Made by a program: the position numbers and the translations under genes
The notes under the pieces: model-generated
Told to the model about the DNA's origin: nothing
The model's input: the letters and a program-made list of their open reading frames with translations, nothing else
Databases searched by the model: none
Shown here: one piece after another, positions 51,375-59,922 of the stretch
Layout of the letters: every line of letters begins with the position of its first letter
Position numbering within the stretch: the first letter of the stretch is position 1
Assembly: GCF_022698165.1 (NCBI RefSeq)
Contig: NZ_JALDAY010000005.1
Coordinates: 434,001-498,000, forward strand
From: Streptomyces cylindrosporus
GTDB taxonomy: Bacteria; Actinomycetota; Actinomycetes; Streptomycetales; Streptomycetaceae
Direction of reading: 5' to 3'
Length of the DNA stretch: 64,000 bases

Positions 51375-51414
51375 GGGCGGCCCCCGTCACACCAGTGACG
51401 GGGGCCGCCCTTTT
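51375..51414 (+). terminator. intrinsic terminator of rho
   Basis: GGGCGGCCCCCGTCAC (51375-51390) pairs perfectly with 51395-51410 over an ACCA tetraloop and is followed by TTTT. A 16-bp GC-rich stem with a T-run: a textbook Rho-independent terminator. Confidence 0.95.
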
Positions 51415-51478
51415 GGCGCTGAGAGGGATGGGTGCCCCATGCACCCCTTCCGACTCATGCACCTCTGAGGGGACTCCC

Positions 51479-53320
51479 TTGTCCGAAACCTCGTCCACCG
51501 GCGGCCGGCACAGACGGCGGATACGCCTCGCGCTGCCCCTGACCGCCGCCGGAGCCGCCGCGGCCGTCGCAGCGGCGCTGCTGGGCACCTCGGCGACCGC
51601 CGCGACCGCCGTGCCGGCGCCGACGACCAAGCCCGCCACCGCCTCCGTCTCGACCGCCGCCCTCACCGAGCGCATCGCCGGCGCCCTCGCCACCGACGGC
51701 ACCGCCGGGGAGACGACGACCGAGAAGTCGACGCTCAGCTCCAGCACCACCGGCTCCACCGTGAGCCCGAAGGTCGTCGGCGGCACCGACACCGCCATCA
51801 CCACGGCACCCTGGATGGCGCAGCTCTGGTACTACGACGACAACGGCACCACCGACGACACCAGCGACGACCTCGGCTTCTTCTGCGGCGGCACCGTCGT
51901 CGCGCCGACGAAGATCCTCACCGCCGCGCACTGCGTCAAGGACGAGAACGGCAAGAGCTACAACTGGAAGGCGTACGGCGCCGTCCTGACCGGCACCAAC
52001 CAGCTGCCGACCACCGACAGTTCCGGCAACACCGACCTGCACGGCGGCACCGTCTCGCTGCCCCTGCGGCAGTGGAACCACCCCTCGTACAGCCCGACGA
52101 CCATCAACAACGACATCGCCGTGCTCACCCTCGCCGCGCCGGTCACGGCGACGCCGATCCGCATGACGACATCCGGCGACACCGCCTCGTACACCGGCGG
52201 CACCAGCGCCAAGATCTACGGCTGGGGGCGTACCAGCTCCACCAGCGACGACATCTCCGACACCCTGAAGTCGGCCACGCTGACCATCCACACCGACACC
52301 ACCTGCTCCGGCGTGTACGGCTCCGAGTACGTCAAGGGCCACATGATCTGCGCCGGTACGCAGAGCGGCAGCGACACGGGCACCAAGGCCGCGTGCAACG
52401 GCGACTCCGGCGGGCCGCTCGTCGTGAACAACCGGATCGTGGGCGTGGTCTCCTGGGGCGTCGCGGACTGTGTCGCCAAGGGCTACTACAGCGTCTTCTC
52501 CAAGGTCAGCACCTACGTCGGCGCCGCCTACGCGAACGTCGACGACGCCAACCTCAGCTACACCGACGGCAAGGCCGACCTGTTCGTGCGCGCGTCCTCC
52601 GACAAGGAGGCGTACCAGAAGAACTCCACGGGCACCTCGTTCGGGGCGCGTCAGTCCGTGGGGTCGTACTCCGGTGTGAACCTCGTGCTGCAGACCGACC
52701 TCAACCGGGACGGCTACCAGGACCTGGTGGCCCGGGAGAGCTCCACCGGGAACGTCTACTGGCTGCACTACGTGCCGGCGAGCGGCTCCTGGTCCAAGAC
52801 GAAGATCTTCAGCGGCTGGACGACCCGGACCCGGATCGTCACCCCGGGCGACCTCACCGGCGACTACAAGCCCGACCTGGTCTCCGTGGACTCCGCGGGC
52901 AAGGCGTGGCTCTACCCGGGCAACGGCAACGGGACCTTCGCGGCGCGCAAGCAGATCGGTACCGGCACCGGCTGGAACCAGTACAACACCCTGCGCGGCA
53001 AGGGCGACTTCAACGGTGACGGCAAGGCCGACCTGATCGCCCGCAACAAGAGCACCGGCGCGGTCTACCTGTACAAGGGCACCGGCAGCGCCTCCAGCCC
53101 GTTCTCCGCCCGGGTCAAGGTCCGCACCTGGAGCAACACGACGTACAACGCCTTCGACGCGATCGGAGACGTCGACGGCGACGGCAAGGCCGACTTCCTG
53201 GCCCGTACGCCCGGCGGCACGCTCTATCTGTACAAGGGCACCGGTAAAGCCACCAGCGAGATCTTTGCCACAAGGATCTCGGTCGGTACCGGTTTCCAGC
53301 AGTACGACATCTTCGGCTGA
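51479..53320 (+). CDS. secreted trypsin-like serine protease with VCBS/FG-GAP repeats
   Basis: 613 residues from TTG 51479 (GAGGGG upstream). Signal region RIRLALPLTAAGAAAAVAAA, pro-region to VSPKVVGGTD (activation cleavage before VVGG). S1 triad: His in LTAAHCVKD, Asp in NNDIAVLTL, Ser in CNGDSGGPLVV. From about residue 365 the C-terminal part holds repeated Asp-rich loops (TDLNRDGYQDLVAR, GDFNGDGKADLIAR, GDVDGDGKADFLAR), a calcium-binding beta-propeller-like module. Exported protease acting on extracellular proteins. Followed by a symmetric hairpin. Confidence 0.93.
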   Translation: MSETSSTGGRHRRRIRLALPLTAAGAAAAVAAALLGTSATAATAVPAPTTKPATASVSTAALTERIAGALATDGTAGETTTEKSTLSSSTTGSTVSPKVVGGTDTAITTAPWMAQLWYYDDNGTTDDTSDDLGFFCGGTVVAPTKILTAAHCVKDENGKSYNWKAYGAVLTGTNQLPTTDSSGNTDLHGGTVSLPLRQWNHPSYSPTTINNDIAVLTLAAPVTATPIRMTTSGDTASYTGGTSAKIYGWGRTSSTSDDISDTLKSATLTIHTDTTCSGVYGSEYVKGHMICAGTQSGSDTGTKAACNGDSGGPLVVNNRIVGVVSWGVADCVAKGYYSVFSKVSTYVGAAYANVDDANLSYTDGKADLFVRASSDKEAYQKNSTGTSFGARQSVGSYSGVNLVLQTDLNRDGYQDLVARESSTGNVYWLHYVPASGSWSKTKIFSGWTTRTRIVTPGDLTGDYKPDLVSVDSAGKAWLYPGNGNGTFAARKQIGTGTGWNQYNTLRGKGDFNGDGKADLIARNKSTGAVYLYKGTGSASSPFSARVKVRTWSNTTYNAFDAIGDVDGDGKADFLARTPGGTLYLYKGTGKATSEIFATRISVGTGFQQYDIFG

Positions 53321-53358
53321 AAACGCAGGTGAGCGGGGTTCGTCCCGTTTACGTCATC

Positions 53359-53399
53359 ACGCTCTGTGTCCAGTCCTCCACGGTTTGGGCACAGAGCGT
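53359..53399. terminator. hairpin after the protease gene
   Basis: ACGCTCTGTG (53359-53368) pairs perfectly with CACAGAGCGT (53390-53399), with three further inner pairs including one G-T. No T-run. Likely transcription stop between the protease and the LCP gene. Confidence 0.6.
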
Positions 53400-53526
53400 T
53401 GTGCAACCCTTTCCCGAGTTTCCCCGTCTGACCGGACGGAGTGACGATGGTGCGGTGTCATTCGCATCGATTCAGGCCTGTCCCTGAAAGCAGGGGGTAA
53501 CCGACCGGACGAGATTCGAGGAGCAC

Positions 53527-54657
53527 ATGTCCGCCGAGAGCACGCCGGAGCCCGGCATACCGGGCGACGCCGGCACCAACGGCCCGCGTCACCGCGCCAA
53601 GGGCCGCCGCAAGCCGCGCAGCGAGCACCGCAAGGCCCTGATGCTGATGGCCTGGACCGCCGCGGGCATCCTCGTGCTGGGCGGCACCGGTGCCGGGTAT
53701 CTGTACTTCAAGCTCAACGGCAACATCAAGAGCGTCGACATCAACGGCGCCCTCGGCACGGACCGGCCCACCAAGGTCGACAACGGCTCCGAGAACATCC
53801 TGGTCCTCGGCTCGGACTCGCGCTCCGGCAGCAACAAGAAGCTGGGCGGCGGCACGGACGACGGCAGCGCCCGCTCCGACACCGCGATGATCGTGCACGT
53901 CTACAAGGGCCACAAGAAGGCAAGCGTCGTCTCCATCCCGCGGGACACCCTCGTCGACCGGCCCGAGTGCACCGACGACAAGGGCGTCACCCACGACGCC
54001 GCGTCCGGGGTGATGTTCAACACCGCGTACACGACGGGCGGTGCCACCTGTGCCGTGAAGACGGTCGAGTCCGTCACCGGGCTGCGCATGGACCACTACC
54101 TGGAAGTCGACTTCAGCGGCTTCGAGAAGCTCGTCGACGAGCTCGGCGGGGTCAAGGTCACCACGACCAAGGACATCACCGACAAGCAGAGCCACCTCAG
54201 CCTCAAGGCCGGCACGCACACCCTGAACGGCAAGCAGGCGCTCGGCCTGGTCCGTACCCGGCACGGCGTCGGCGACGGCTCCGACCTCGGCCGCATCCAG
54301 CTCCAGCAGGCCTTCATCAAGGCCCTCGTCGACCAGGTCAAGCACGTCGGCCTGTTCACCAGCCCGAAGAAGCTGTACGACCTCGCCGACACCGCCACCA
54401 GCGCCGTCACCACCGACTCCGACCTGGGCTCGGTCAACTCCCTGATGTCCTTCGCCAACGGCCTGAAGTCCATCAGCTCCTCGAAGATGCAGATGATCAC
54501 CATGCCGGTCGAGTACGACCCGGCGAACCCGAACCGCGTGATCATCGAGAAGGCGAAGGCCCAGCAGGTCTGGACGGCCCTGAAGAACGACCTGGCCATC
54601 CCGAAGACGGCCACCAAGGGCACGGCGACGGGCGAGGCCAAGGGCGTCGTGGAATAG
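53527..54657 (+). CDS. LytR-CpsA-Psr (LCP) family wall-polymer ligase
   Basis: 376 residues. GAGGAG directly precedes ATG 53527. A basic cytoplasmic N-terminus (RHRAKGRRKPRSEHRK), one membrane helix (ALMLMAWTAAGILVLGGTGA), then the LCP domain: ENILVLGSDSRSG, RSDTAMIVHVY, SVVSIPRDTLVD and, after HYLEVDFSGFEKLVDELGGV, the DGSDLGRIQLQQAFIKAL segment containing conserved Arg residues. It transfers teichoic-acid-like or other glycopolymers from a lipid carrier to peptidoglycan. The wecA gene 5 kb on makes such lipid-linked precursors. Confidence 0.93.
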   Translation: MSAESTPEPGIPGDAGTNGPRHRAKGRRKPRSEHRKALMLMAWTAAGILVLGGTGAGYLYFKLNGNIKSVDINGALGTDRPTKVDNGSENILVLGSDSRSGSNKKLGGGTDDGSARSDTAMIVHVYKGHKKASVVSIPRDTLVDRPECTDDKGVTHDAASGVMFNTAYTTGGATCAVKTVESVTGLRMDHYLEVDFSGFEKLVDELGGVKVTTTKDITDKQSHLSLKAGTHTLNGKQALGLVRTRHGVGDGSDLGRIQLQQAFIKALVDQVKHVGLFTSPKKLYDLADTATSAVTTDSDLGSVNSLMSFANGLKSISSSKMQMITMPVEYDPANPNRVIIEKAKAQQVWTALKNDLAIPKTATKGTATGEAKGVVE

Positions 54658-54779
54658 ATCGCGCCGACCCCCGGTTTTGGGGGATGGCCCCAGTCCTGGC
54701 AGACTGGTACGTCGGCTCCGGTTCACGTCCCCGCATCCCGCGGCGGCGACCCGGCGCCCTCCCGAAACTAGGAGACACC

Positions 54780-55004
54780 TTGAAGCGCGACATCCACCCC
54801 GAGTACGTCGAGACGCAGGTCAGCTGCACCTGTGGCGCGTCGTTCACCACCCGTAGCACGATCTCCAGCGGCACCATCCGTGCCGAGGTCTGCTCCGAGT
54901 GCCACCCGTTCTACACGGGCAAGCAGAAGATCCTCGACACCGGTGGCCGTGTGGCCCGCTTCGAGGCCCGCTTCGGCAAGGCTGCCGCCGGCTCCAAGAA
55001 GTAG
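54780..55004 (+). CDS. rpmE: 50S ribosomal protein L31 (zinc-binding form)
   Basis: 74 residues from TTG 54780, AGGAG upstream. Cys16 and Cys18 (VSCTCGASF) with Cys37 and Cys40 (VCSECHPFYTG) form the zinc ribbon of the C+ type L31. Streptomyces replace this form with a Cys-free paralogue under zinc limitation through Zur. Followed by its own terminator and prfA. Confidence 0.96.
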   Translation: MKRDIHPEYVETQVSCTCGASFTTRSTISSGTIRAEVCSECHPFYTGKQKILDTGGRVARFEARFGKAAAGSKK

Positions 55005-55016
55005 CTGGCCCCAATT

Positions 55017-55067
55017 CGCCGGTCCACGGCCGCGCCCTTCCACAGGCGCGCCTGGACCGGCGTTTTT
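55017..55067 (+). terminator. intrinsic terminator between rpmE and prfA
   Basis: CGCCGGTCCA (55017-55026) pairs with TGGACCGGCG (55053-55062), with an inner GCGCC/GGCGC stem, then TTTTT at 55063-55067. It should end most rpmE transcripts ahead of prfA, 44 bases downstream. Confidence 0.85.
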
Positions 55068-55110
55068 GGTCGTCCGCCTTCCCTCTCTTTTCGCATTTCA
55101 GGAGCCCAAG

Positions 55111-56187
55111 ATGTTCGAGGCCGTCGAGGAACTCGTCGGTGAGCACGCCGACCTGGAGAAGAAGCTCGCCGACCCGTCGGTCCACGCCGACCAGGCCAAC
55201 GCGCGCAAGCTGAACAAGCGCTACGCCGAGCTCACCCCGATCGTCGCCACGTACCGCTCCTGGAAGCAGACCGGCGACGACATCGAGACCGCACGCGAAT
55301 TCGCCGCCGACGACCCCGACTTCGCGGCCGAGGTCAAGGAGCTGGAGAAGTCGCGCGAGGAGCTGACCGAGAAGCTGCGGCTGCTGCTGGTGCCCCGGGA
55401 CCCGAGTGACGACAAGGACGTCATTCTGGAGATCAAGGCCGGCGCCGGCGGCGACGAGTCCGCGCTGTTCGCCGGTGACCTGCTGCGCATGTACCTGCGG
55501 TACGCCGAGCGCGTCGGCTGGAAGACCGAGATCATCGACGCCACCGAGTCCGAGCTGGGCGGCTACAAGGACGTCCAGGTCGCCGTGAAGACCAAGGGCG
55601 GCCAGGGCGCCACCGAGCCCGGGCAGGGCGTGTGGGCGCGGCTGAAGTACGAGGGCGGCGTGCACCGCGTGCAGCGCGTGCCGGCCACCGAGTCCCAGGG
55701 CCGCATCCACACCTCCGCGGCCGGTGTGCTCGTCACGCCCGAGGCCGAGGAGGTCGACGTCGAGATCAACCCGAACGACCTCCGCATCGACGTGTACCGG
55801 TCGTCCGGCCCGGGTGGCCAGTCCGTCAACACCACCGACTCCGCCGTGCGCATCACGCACATCCCCACCGGAGTCGTCGCCTCCTGCCAGAACGAGAAGA
55901 GCCAGCTGCAGAACAAGGAGCAGGCCTTGCGTATCCTGCGCTCCAGGCTGCTCGCCGCGGCGCAGGAGGAGGCGGAGAAGGAGGCCGCCGACGCCCGCCG
56001 CAGCCAGGTCCGCACCGTCGACCGCTCCGAGAAGATCCGCACGTACAACTTCCCGGAGAATCGCATCTCGGACCACCGCGTCGGCTTCAAGGCGTACAAC
56101 CTGGACCAGGTCCTGGACGGCGACCTCGACGCGGTGATCCAGGCCTGCGTCGACGCGGACTCGGCGGCGAAGCTGGCAGCCGCCTAA
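55111..56187 (+). CDS. prfA: peptide chain release factor 1
   Basis: 358 residues. Codon-recognition motif in RVQRVPATESQGRIHTS (PAT form, UAA and UAG), and GGQ motif in SSGPGGQSVNTTDSAV. It catalyses peptide release at UAA/UAG. AGGAG upstream of ATG 55111. prmC, which methylates the GGQ glutamine, follows after 39 nt, a widely conserved pairing. Confidence 0.97.
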   Translation: MFEAVEELVGEHADLEKKLADPSVHADQANARKLNKRYAELTPIVATYRSWKQTGDDIETAREFAADDPDFAAEVKELEKSREELTEKLRLLLVPRDPSDDKDVILEIKAGAGGDESALFAGDLLRMYLRYAERVGWKTEIIDATESELGGYKDVQVAVKTKGGQGATEPGQGVWARLKYEGGVHRVQRVPATESQGRIHTSAAGVLVTPEAEEVDVEINPNDLRIDVYRSSGPGGQSVNTTDSAVRITHIPTGVVASCQNEKSQLQNKEQALRILRSRLLAAAQEEAEKEAADARRSQVRTVDRSEKIRTYNFPENRISDHRVGFKAYNLDQVLDGDLDAVIQACVDADSAAKLAAA

Positions 56188-56226
56188 AGGCACGTACGCA
56201 CGACCCAGTACGACACGGAGGAATGC

Positions 56227-57072
56227 GTGAACCTGCTGCTCGCAGAGGTGGCACAGGCCACCCAGCGGCTGGCCGACGCCGGCGTGCCCTCGCCGCGCAA
56301 CGACGCGGAGGAGCTCGCCGCGTTCGTGCACGGCGTGAAGCGGGGCGCGCTGCACTCCGTGAAGGACTCGGACTTCGACGCCCGGTACTGGGAGGTCATC
56401 GCCCGGCGCGAGCAGCGCGAGCCGTTGCAGCACATCACCGGGCGGGCGTACTTCCGGTACCTCGAACTCCAGGTGGGGCCGGGCGTGTTCGTGCCGCGGC
56501 CGGAGACCGAGTCCGTGGTCGGCTGGGCCATAGACGCGGTACGCGCCATGGACGTCGTCGAGCCCCGCATCGTCGACCTGTGCACCGGCTCCGGCGCCAT
56601 CGCGCTCGCCCTAGCCCAGGAGGTGCCCCGCTCCCGCGTGCACGCCGTGGAGCTGTCCGAGGAAGCGCTTCAGTGGACGCGCAAGAACGTCGAGGGGTCG
56701 CGGGTCGACCTGCGGCAGGGCAACGCCCTCGACGCCTTCCCCGACCTCGACGGTCATGTCGACCTCGTCATCTCCAACCCGCCCTACATCCCGCTCACGG
56801 AATGGGAGTACGTCGCTCCCGAGGCGCGGGACTACGACCCCGAACTCGCCCTGTTCTCAGGGGAGGACGGCCTCGATCTCATCCGCGGTCTGGAACGGAC
56901 CGCACACCGGCTCCTGCGCCCCGGCGGCGTCGTCGTCATCGAGCACGCCGACACCCAGGGCGGCCAGGTGCCGTGGATCTTCACGGAGGAACGGGGCTGG
57001 GCCGACGCGGCCGACCACCCGGACCTCAACAACCGCCCCCGGTTCGCCACGGCCCGCAAGGCACTGCCGTGA
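56227..57072 (+). CDS. prmC: release factor glutamine N5-methyltransferase
   Basis: 281 residues from GTG 56227 with GGAGG upstream. N-terminal helical domain for release-factor docking (to about 85), GPGVFVPRPETE, SAM motif IVDLCTGSGAIALALA, and catalytic NPPYIPLTEWE. Methylates the GGQ Gln of RF1/RF2. A 17-codon ORF overlaps its stop. Confidence 0.95.
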   Translation: MNLLLAEVAQATQRLADAGVPSPRNDAEELAAFVHGVKRGALHSVKDSDFDARYWEVIARREQREPLQHITGRAYFRYLELQVGPGVFVPRPETESVVGWAIDAVRAMDVVEPRIVDLCTGSGAIALALAQEVPRSRVHAVELSEEALQWTRKNVEGSRVDLRQGNALDAFPDLDGHVDLVISNPPYIPLTEWEYVAPEARDYDPELALFSGEDGLDLIRGLERTAHRLLRPGGVVVIEHADTQGGQVPWIFTEERGWADAADHPDLNNRPRFATARKALP

Positions 57073-57122
57073 GCAGCCCCACCGCTCCCTTCCAGATGTA
57101 CGTGTACGAGGAGGCCCGCTAG
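57069..57122 (+). CDS. micro-ORF of 17 codons between prmC and sua5
   Basis: GTG 57069 overlaps the prmC stop (GTGA) and reads MSSPTAPFQMYVYEEAR to TAG 57120-57122, three bases before the next gene's start. Its last codons contain the GAGGAGG ribosome site of sua5. It may serve only translational coupling. No homologue known to me. Confidence 0.35.
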   Translation: MSSPTAPFQMYVYEEAR

Positions 57123-57124
57123 AT

Positions 57125-57772
57125 ATGGCACGGCGATACGACACCAACGACGCGACGGACCGTACGACGGGTCTGCGCGAAGCCGCGTCCGCCGTCCGCC
57201 GTGGCGAGCTCGTGGTCCTCCCGACCGACACGGTGTACGGCATCGGCGCGGACGCGTTCTCCTCGGAGGCAGTGGCGGACCTGCTGGACGCCAAGGGCCG
57301 GGGCCGCAACATGCCCACCCCTGTGCTGATCGGCTCCCCGAACACCCTCCACGGTCTCGTCACCGACTTCTCCGAGCTGGCCTGGGAACTGGTCGACGCC
57401 TTCTGGCCGGGCGCCCTCACGCTGGTCGCCAAGCACCAGCCGTCCCTCCAGTGGGACCTGGGCGACACCCGGGGCACGGTGGCCGTGCGCATGCCGCTGC
57501 ACCCGGTGGCGATCGAGCTGCTGACGGAGGTCGGCCCCATGGCTGTCTCCTCGGCGAACCTGACCGGCCACCCGGCGCCGGAGGACTGTGACGCCGCGCA
57601 GGAGATGCTCGGCGACTCCGTCTCCGTCTACCTCGACGGCGGCCCGACCCCGGGCAACGTCCCGTCGTCGATCGTCGACGTCACGGGCCCCGTACCCGTG
57701 CTGCTGCGCGAGGGTGCGCTCTCGCCCGACGAGCTGCGGAAGGTCGTACCAGACCTCGAGGTGGCCAATTGA
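57125..57772 (+). CDS. L-threonylcarbamoyladenylate synthase (Sua5/YrdC)
   Basis: 215 residues, GAGGAGG upstream. The YrdC fold shows VVLPTDTVYGIGADAF (nucleotide pocket), RNMPTPVLIGSP, AFWPGALTLVAKHQP, VAVRMPLHPVAIELL and AVSSANLTGHPAPED. It makes threonylcarbamoyl-AMP from threonine, bicarbonate and ATP for tRNA t6A37. Upstream threonine genes may be more than coincidence but are not in the same operon. Overlaps the next gene by 4 nt. Confidence 0.95.
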   Translation: MARRYDTNDATDRTTGLREAASAVRRGELVVLPTDTVYGIGADAFSSEAVADLLDAKGRGRNMPTPVLIGSPNTLHGLVTDFSELAWELVDAFWPGALTLVAKHQPSLQWDLGDTRGTVAVRMPLHPVAIELLTEVGPMAVSSANLTGHPAPEDCDAAQEMLGDSVSVYLDGGPTPGNVPSSIVDVTGPVPVLLREGALSPDELRKVVPDLEVAN

Positions 57773-58449
57773 CAGCCCCTGACGCGGGGCGTGGCATAGG
57801 CAACGGGGAAAGCGCGGCGGAGATCACGACGACGTTCGTGGGGCTTCCGCGCGACTGCTTCCGCATCCTCCACGTCAGCACCGGCAACGTGTGCCGCTCG
57901 CCCATCACCGAGCGGCTGACCCGGCATTACGTGAGCCAGCGGCTCGGTGTGCTGGGCCGTGCGCTGATCGTGGAGAGCGCGGGCACCTGGGGTCACGAGG
58001 GCGCGCCCATGGAGGCCAACGCGGAGACCGTGCTGGCCGACTTCGGCGCGGACGCCTCCGGCTTCATGGGCCGTGAGCTGCTCGACGAGCACGTGATCAT
58101 GGCCGACCTGGTCCTGACGGCCACCCGCGACCACCGCCAGCAGGTCATCTCGATGGGCCACTCGGCGGGCCTGCGCACCTTCACCCTGAAGGAGTTCACC
58201 CGCCTGGTCCGCGCCATCGACCCGGCGACCCTGCCCCCGCTGGAGGAGGGCGTGGTCGCCCGTGCCCGCGCCCTGGTCCGTGCGGCCGCGGCTCTACGCG
58301 GGTGGCTGCTGGCCCCCACCCTGGAGGCGGACGAGGTCTACGACCCGTACGGCGCCCCCCTGACCTTCTTCCGGTCCATCGGCGACGAGATACACCAGGC
58401 GCTGGATCCGGTGGTCACAGCACTCACGGGCGTACCAGCCAGGACGTGA
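57769..58449 (+). CDS. low-molecular-weight PTP-like protein lacking the nucleophile
   Basis: 226 residues from TTG 57769 overlapping the sua5 stop. The P-loop reads ILHVSTGNVCRSPITE; canonical LMW-PTPs have VCxGNxCRSP with the first Cys as nucleophile, here replaced by Ser (codon AGC). The second Cys, Arg and Ser remain, and the general-acid loop DPY is kept in EVYDPYGAPL. It may be inactive and act as a phosphotyrosine or arsenate-like anion binder, or use another chemistry. N- and C-terminal extensions of about 30 and 20 residues are unusual. Confidence 0.85.
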   Translation: MTAPDAGRGIGNGESAAEITTTFVGLPRDCFRILHVSTGNVCRSPITERLTRHYVSQRLGVLGRALIVESAGTWGHEGAPMEANAETVLADFGADASGFMGRELLDEHVIMADLVLTATRDHRQQVISMGHSAGLRTFTLKEFTRLVRAIDPATLPPLEEGVVARARALVRAAAALRGWLLAPTLEADEVYDPYGAPLTFFRSIGDEIHQALDPVVTALTGVPART

Positions 58450-58518
58450 CGACCGAGCACCCCACGGGTCCCGGGCCTACATTGGTCGTACGTCAACGTC
58501 GACGCCCCGGAGTTCACC

Positions 58519-59760
58519 ATGTCGGTCACCCATGCCCCAGAGACCGCCGACGTCCTGCGGCGGCAGGACCCCGAGCTGGCCGAGATCCTGCTCGGGGAGC
58601 TCGACCGGCAGTCGACGACGCTGCAGCTGATCGCCGCCGAGAACTTCTCCTCGCCCGCTGTGCTGGCCGCGCTCGGGTCGCCGCTCGCCAACAAGTACGC
58701 CGAGGGGTATCCGGGCGCCCGGCACCACGGCGGCTGCGAGATGGTCGACGTCGCCGAGCGGCTCGCCGTGGACCGGGCGAAGGCCCTGTTCGGCGCCGAG
58801 CACGCCAATGTGCAGTCCCACTCCGGGTCGAGCGCCGTACTGGCCGCCTACGCGGCGCTGCTGCGCCCCGGCGACACCGTCCTCGCCCTCGGCCTCCCGT
58901 ACGGCGGCCACCTCACGCACGGCTCGCCCGCGAACTTCTCCGGCCGCTGGTTCGACTTCATCGGCTACGGCGTCGACGCCGAGACCGGGCTCATCGACTA
59001 CGACCAGGTGCGCACGCTGGCCCACACCCACCGGCCCAAGGCGATCGTGTGCGGCTCCATCGCCTACCCCCGGCACATCGACTACGCCCTCTTCCGCGAG
59101 GTCGCCGACGAGGTGGGCGCCTATCTGATCGCCGACGCGGCCCACCCCATCGGGCTGGTCGCCGGGGGAGCGGCGCCCAACCCGGTGCCGTATGCCGACA
59201 TCGTCTGCGCGACCACGCACAAGGTGCTGCGCGGGCCGCGCGGCGGGATGATCCTGTGCGGGAGCGAGCTGGCCGAGCGGGTCGACCGGGCCGTCTTCCC
59301 CTTCACGCAGGGCGGCGCCCAGATGCACACCATCGCCGCGAAGGCGGTCGCGTTCGGGGAGGCGGCAACAGCGGCGTTCACCGCTTACGCCCATCAGGTG
59401 GTCGCCAATGCGAGGGTTCTCGCGGCCGGGCTCGCCGCGGAGGGGCTGGTCGTCACCACCGGCGGCACGGACACCCATCTGATCACCGCCGACCCGGCGC
59501 CCCTCGGCGTCGACGGCCGCACCGCGCGCGGCCGGCTCGCGGCGGCCGGACTGGTCCTGGACTGCTGCGCCCTGCCGCACGGGGACGCCCGCGGCCTCCG
59601 GCTCGGCACGGCCGCGGTGACCACGCAGGGCATGGGGGAGGAGGAGATGGCGTACATCGCCGCCCTGTTCGCCGGTGTGCTGCGGGGGGAGACCGAGAGC
59701 CAGAAGGCGCGTGACGAGGCGCGTGGGCTGGCCGGTAGATTTCCGCCGTATCCCGGCTGA
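58519..59760 (+). CDS. glyA: divergent serine hydroxymethyltransferase
   Basis: 413 residues, GGAG upstream. SHMT core: LQLIAAENFSSPAVL, LPYGGHLTHGSPANFSGR, and PLP Lys in CATTHKVLRGPRGG, all conserved. Unusual: RYYGG (E. coli Tyr pair) is RHHGG in GYPGARHHGGCEMVD, HSGSQAN is HSGSSAV, and DMAHxxG is DAAHPIG. These residues take part in substrate binding and catalysis, so activity or substrate may differ from the housekeeping enzyme. Probably a paralogue. wecA follows after 162 bases. Confidence 0.88.
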   Translation: MSVTHAPETADVLRRQDPELAEILLGELDRQSTTLQLIAAENFSSPAVLAALGSPLANKYAEGYPGARHHGGCEMVDVAERLAVDRAKALFGAEHANVQSHSGSSAVLAAYAALLRPGDTVLALGLPYGGHLTHGSPANFSGRWFDFIGYGVDAETGLIDYDQVRTLAHTHRPKAIVCGSIAYPRHIDYALFREVADEVGAYLIADAAHPIGLVAGGAAPNPVPYADIVCATTHKVLRGPRGGMILCGSELAERVDRAVFPFTQGGAQMHTIAAKAVAFGEAATAAFTAYAHQVVANARVLAAGLAAEGLVVTTGGTDTHLITADPAPLGVDGRTARGRLAAAGLVLDCCALPHGDARGLRLGTAAVTTQGMGEEEMAYIAALFAGVLRGETESQKARDEARGLAGRFPPYPG

Positions 59761-59922
59761 GCGGGGGTAGGCGCACCTGCGGACAACCTGCGAATCAACT
59801 GTGTGCAACCTGGGCACACAGGCAGGCGTGCAACCATCGTCGCTACCCGGAAGTCCCCACTGGTATGCGTCCGTCGCTAGGGTGTGGGGCTGAGATGGCC
59901 AGCGAGACCTGTGGGGAAGCCT

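Noticed and set aside
53967..54779. N-terminal extension of L31 to 53967
   Set aside because: It is the alternate frame of the LCP gene; L31 has a standard TTG start with AGGAG at the right place.
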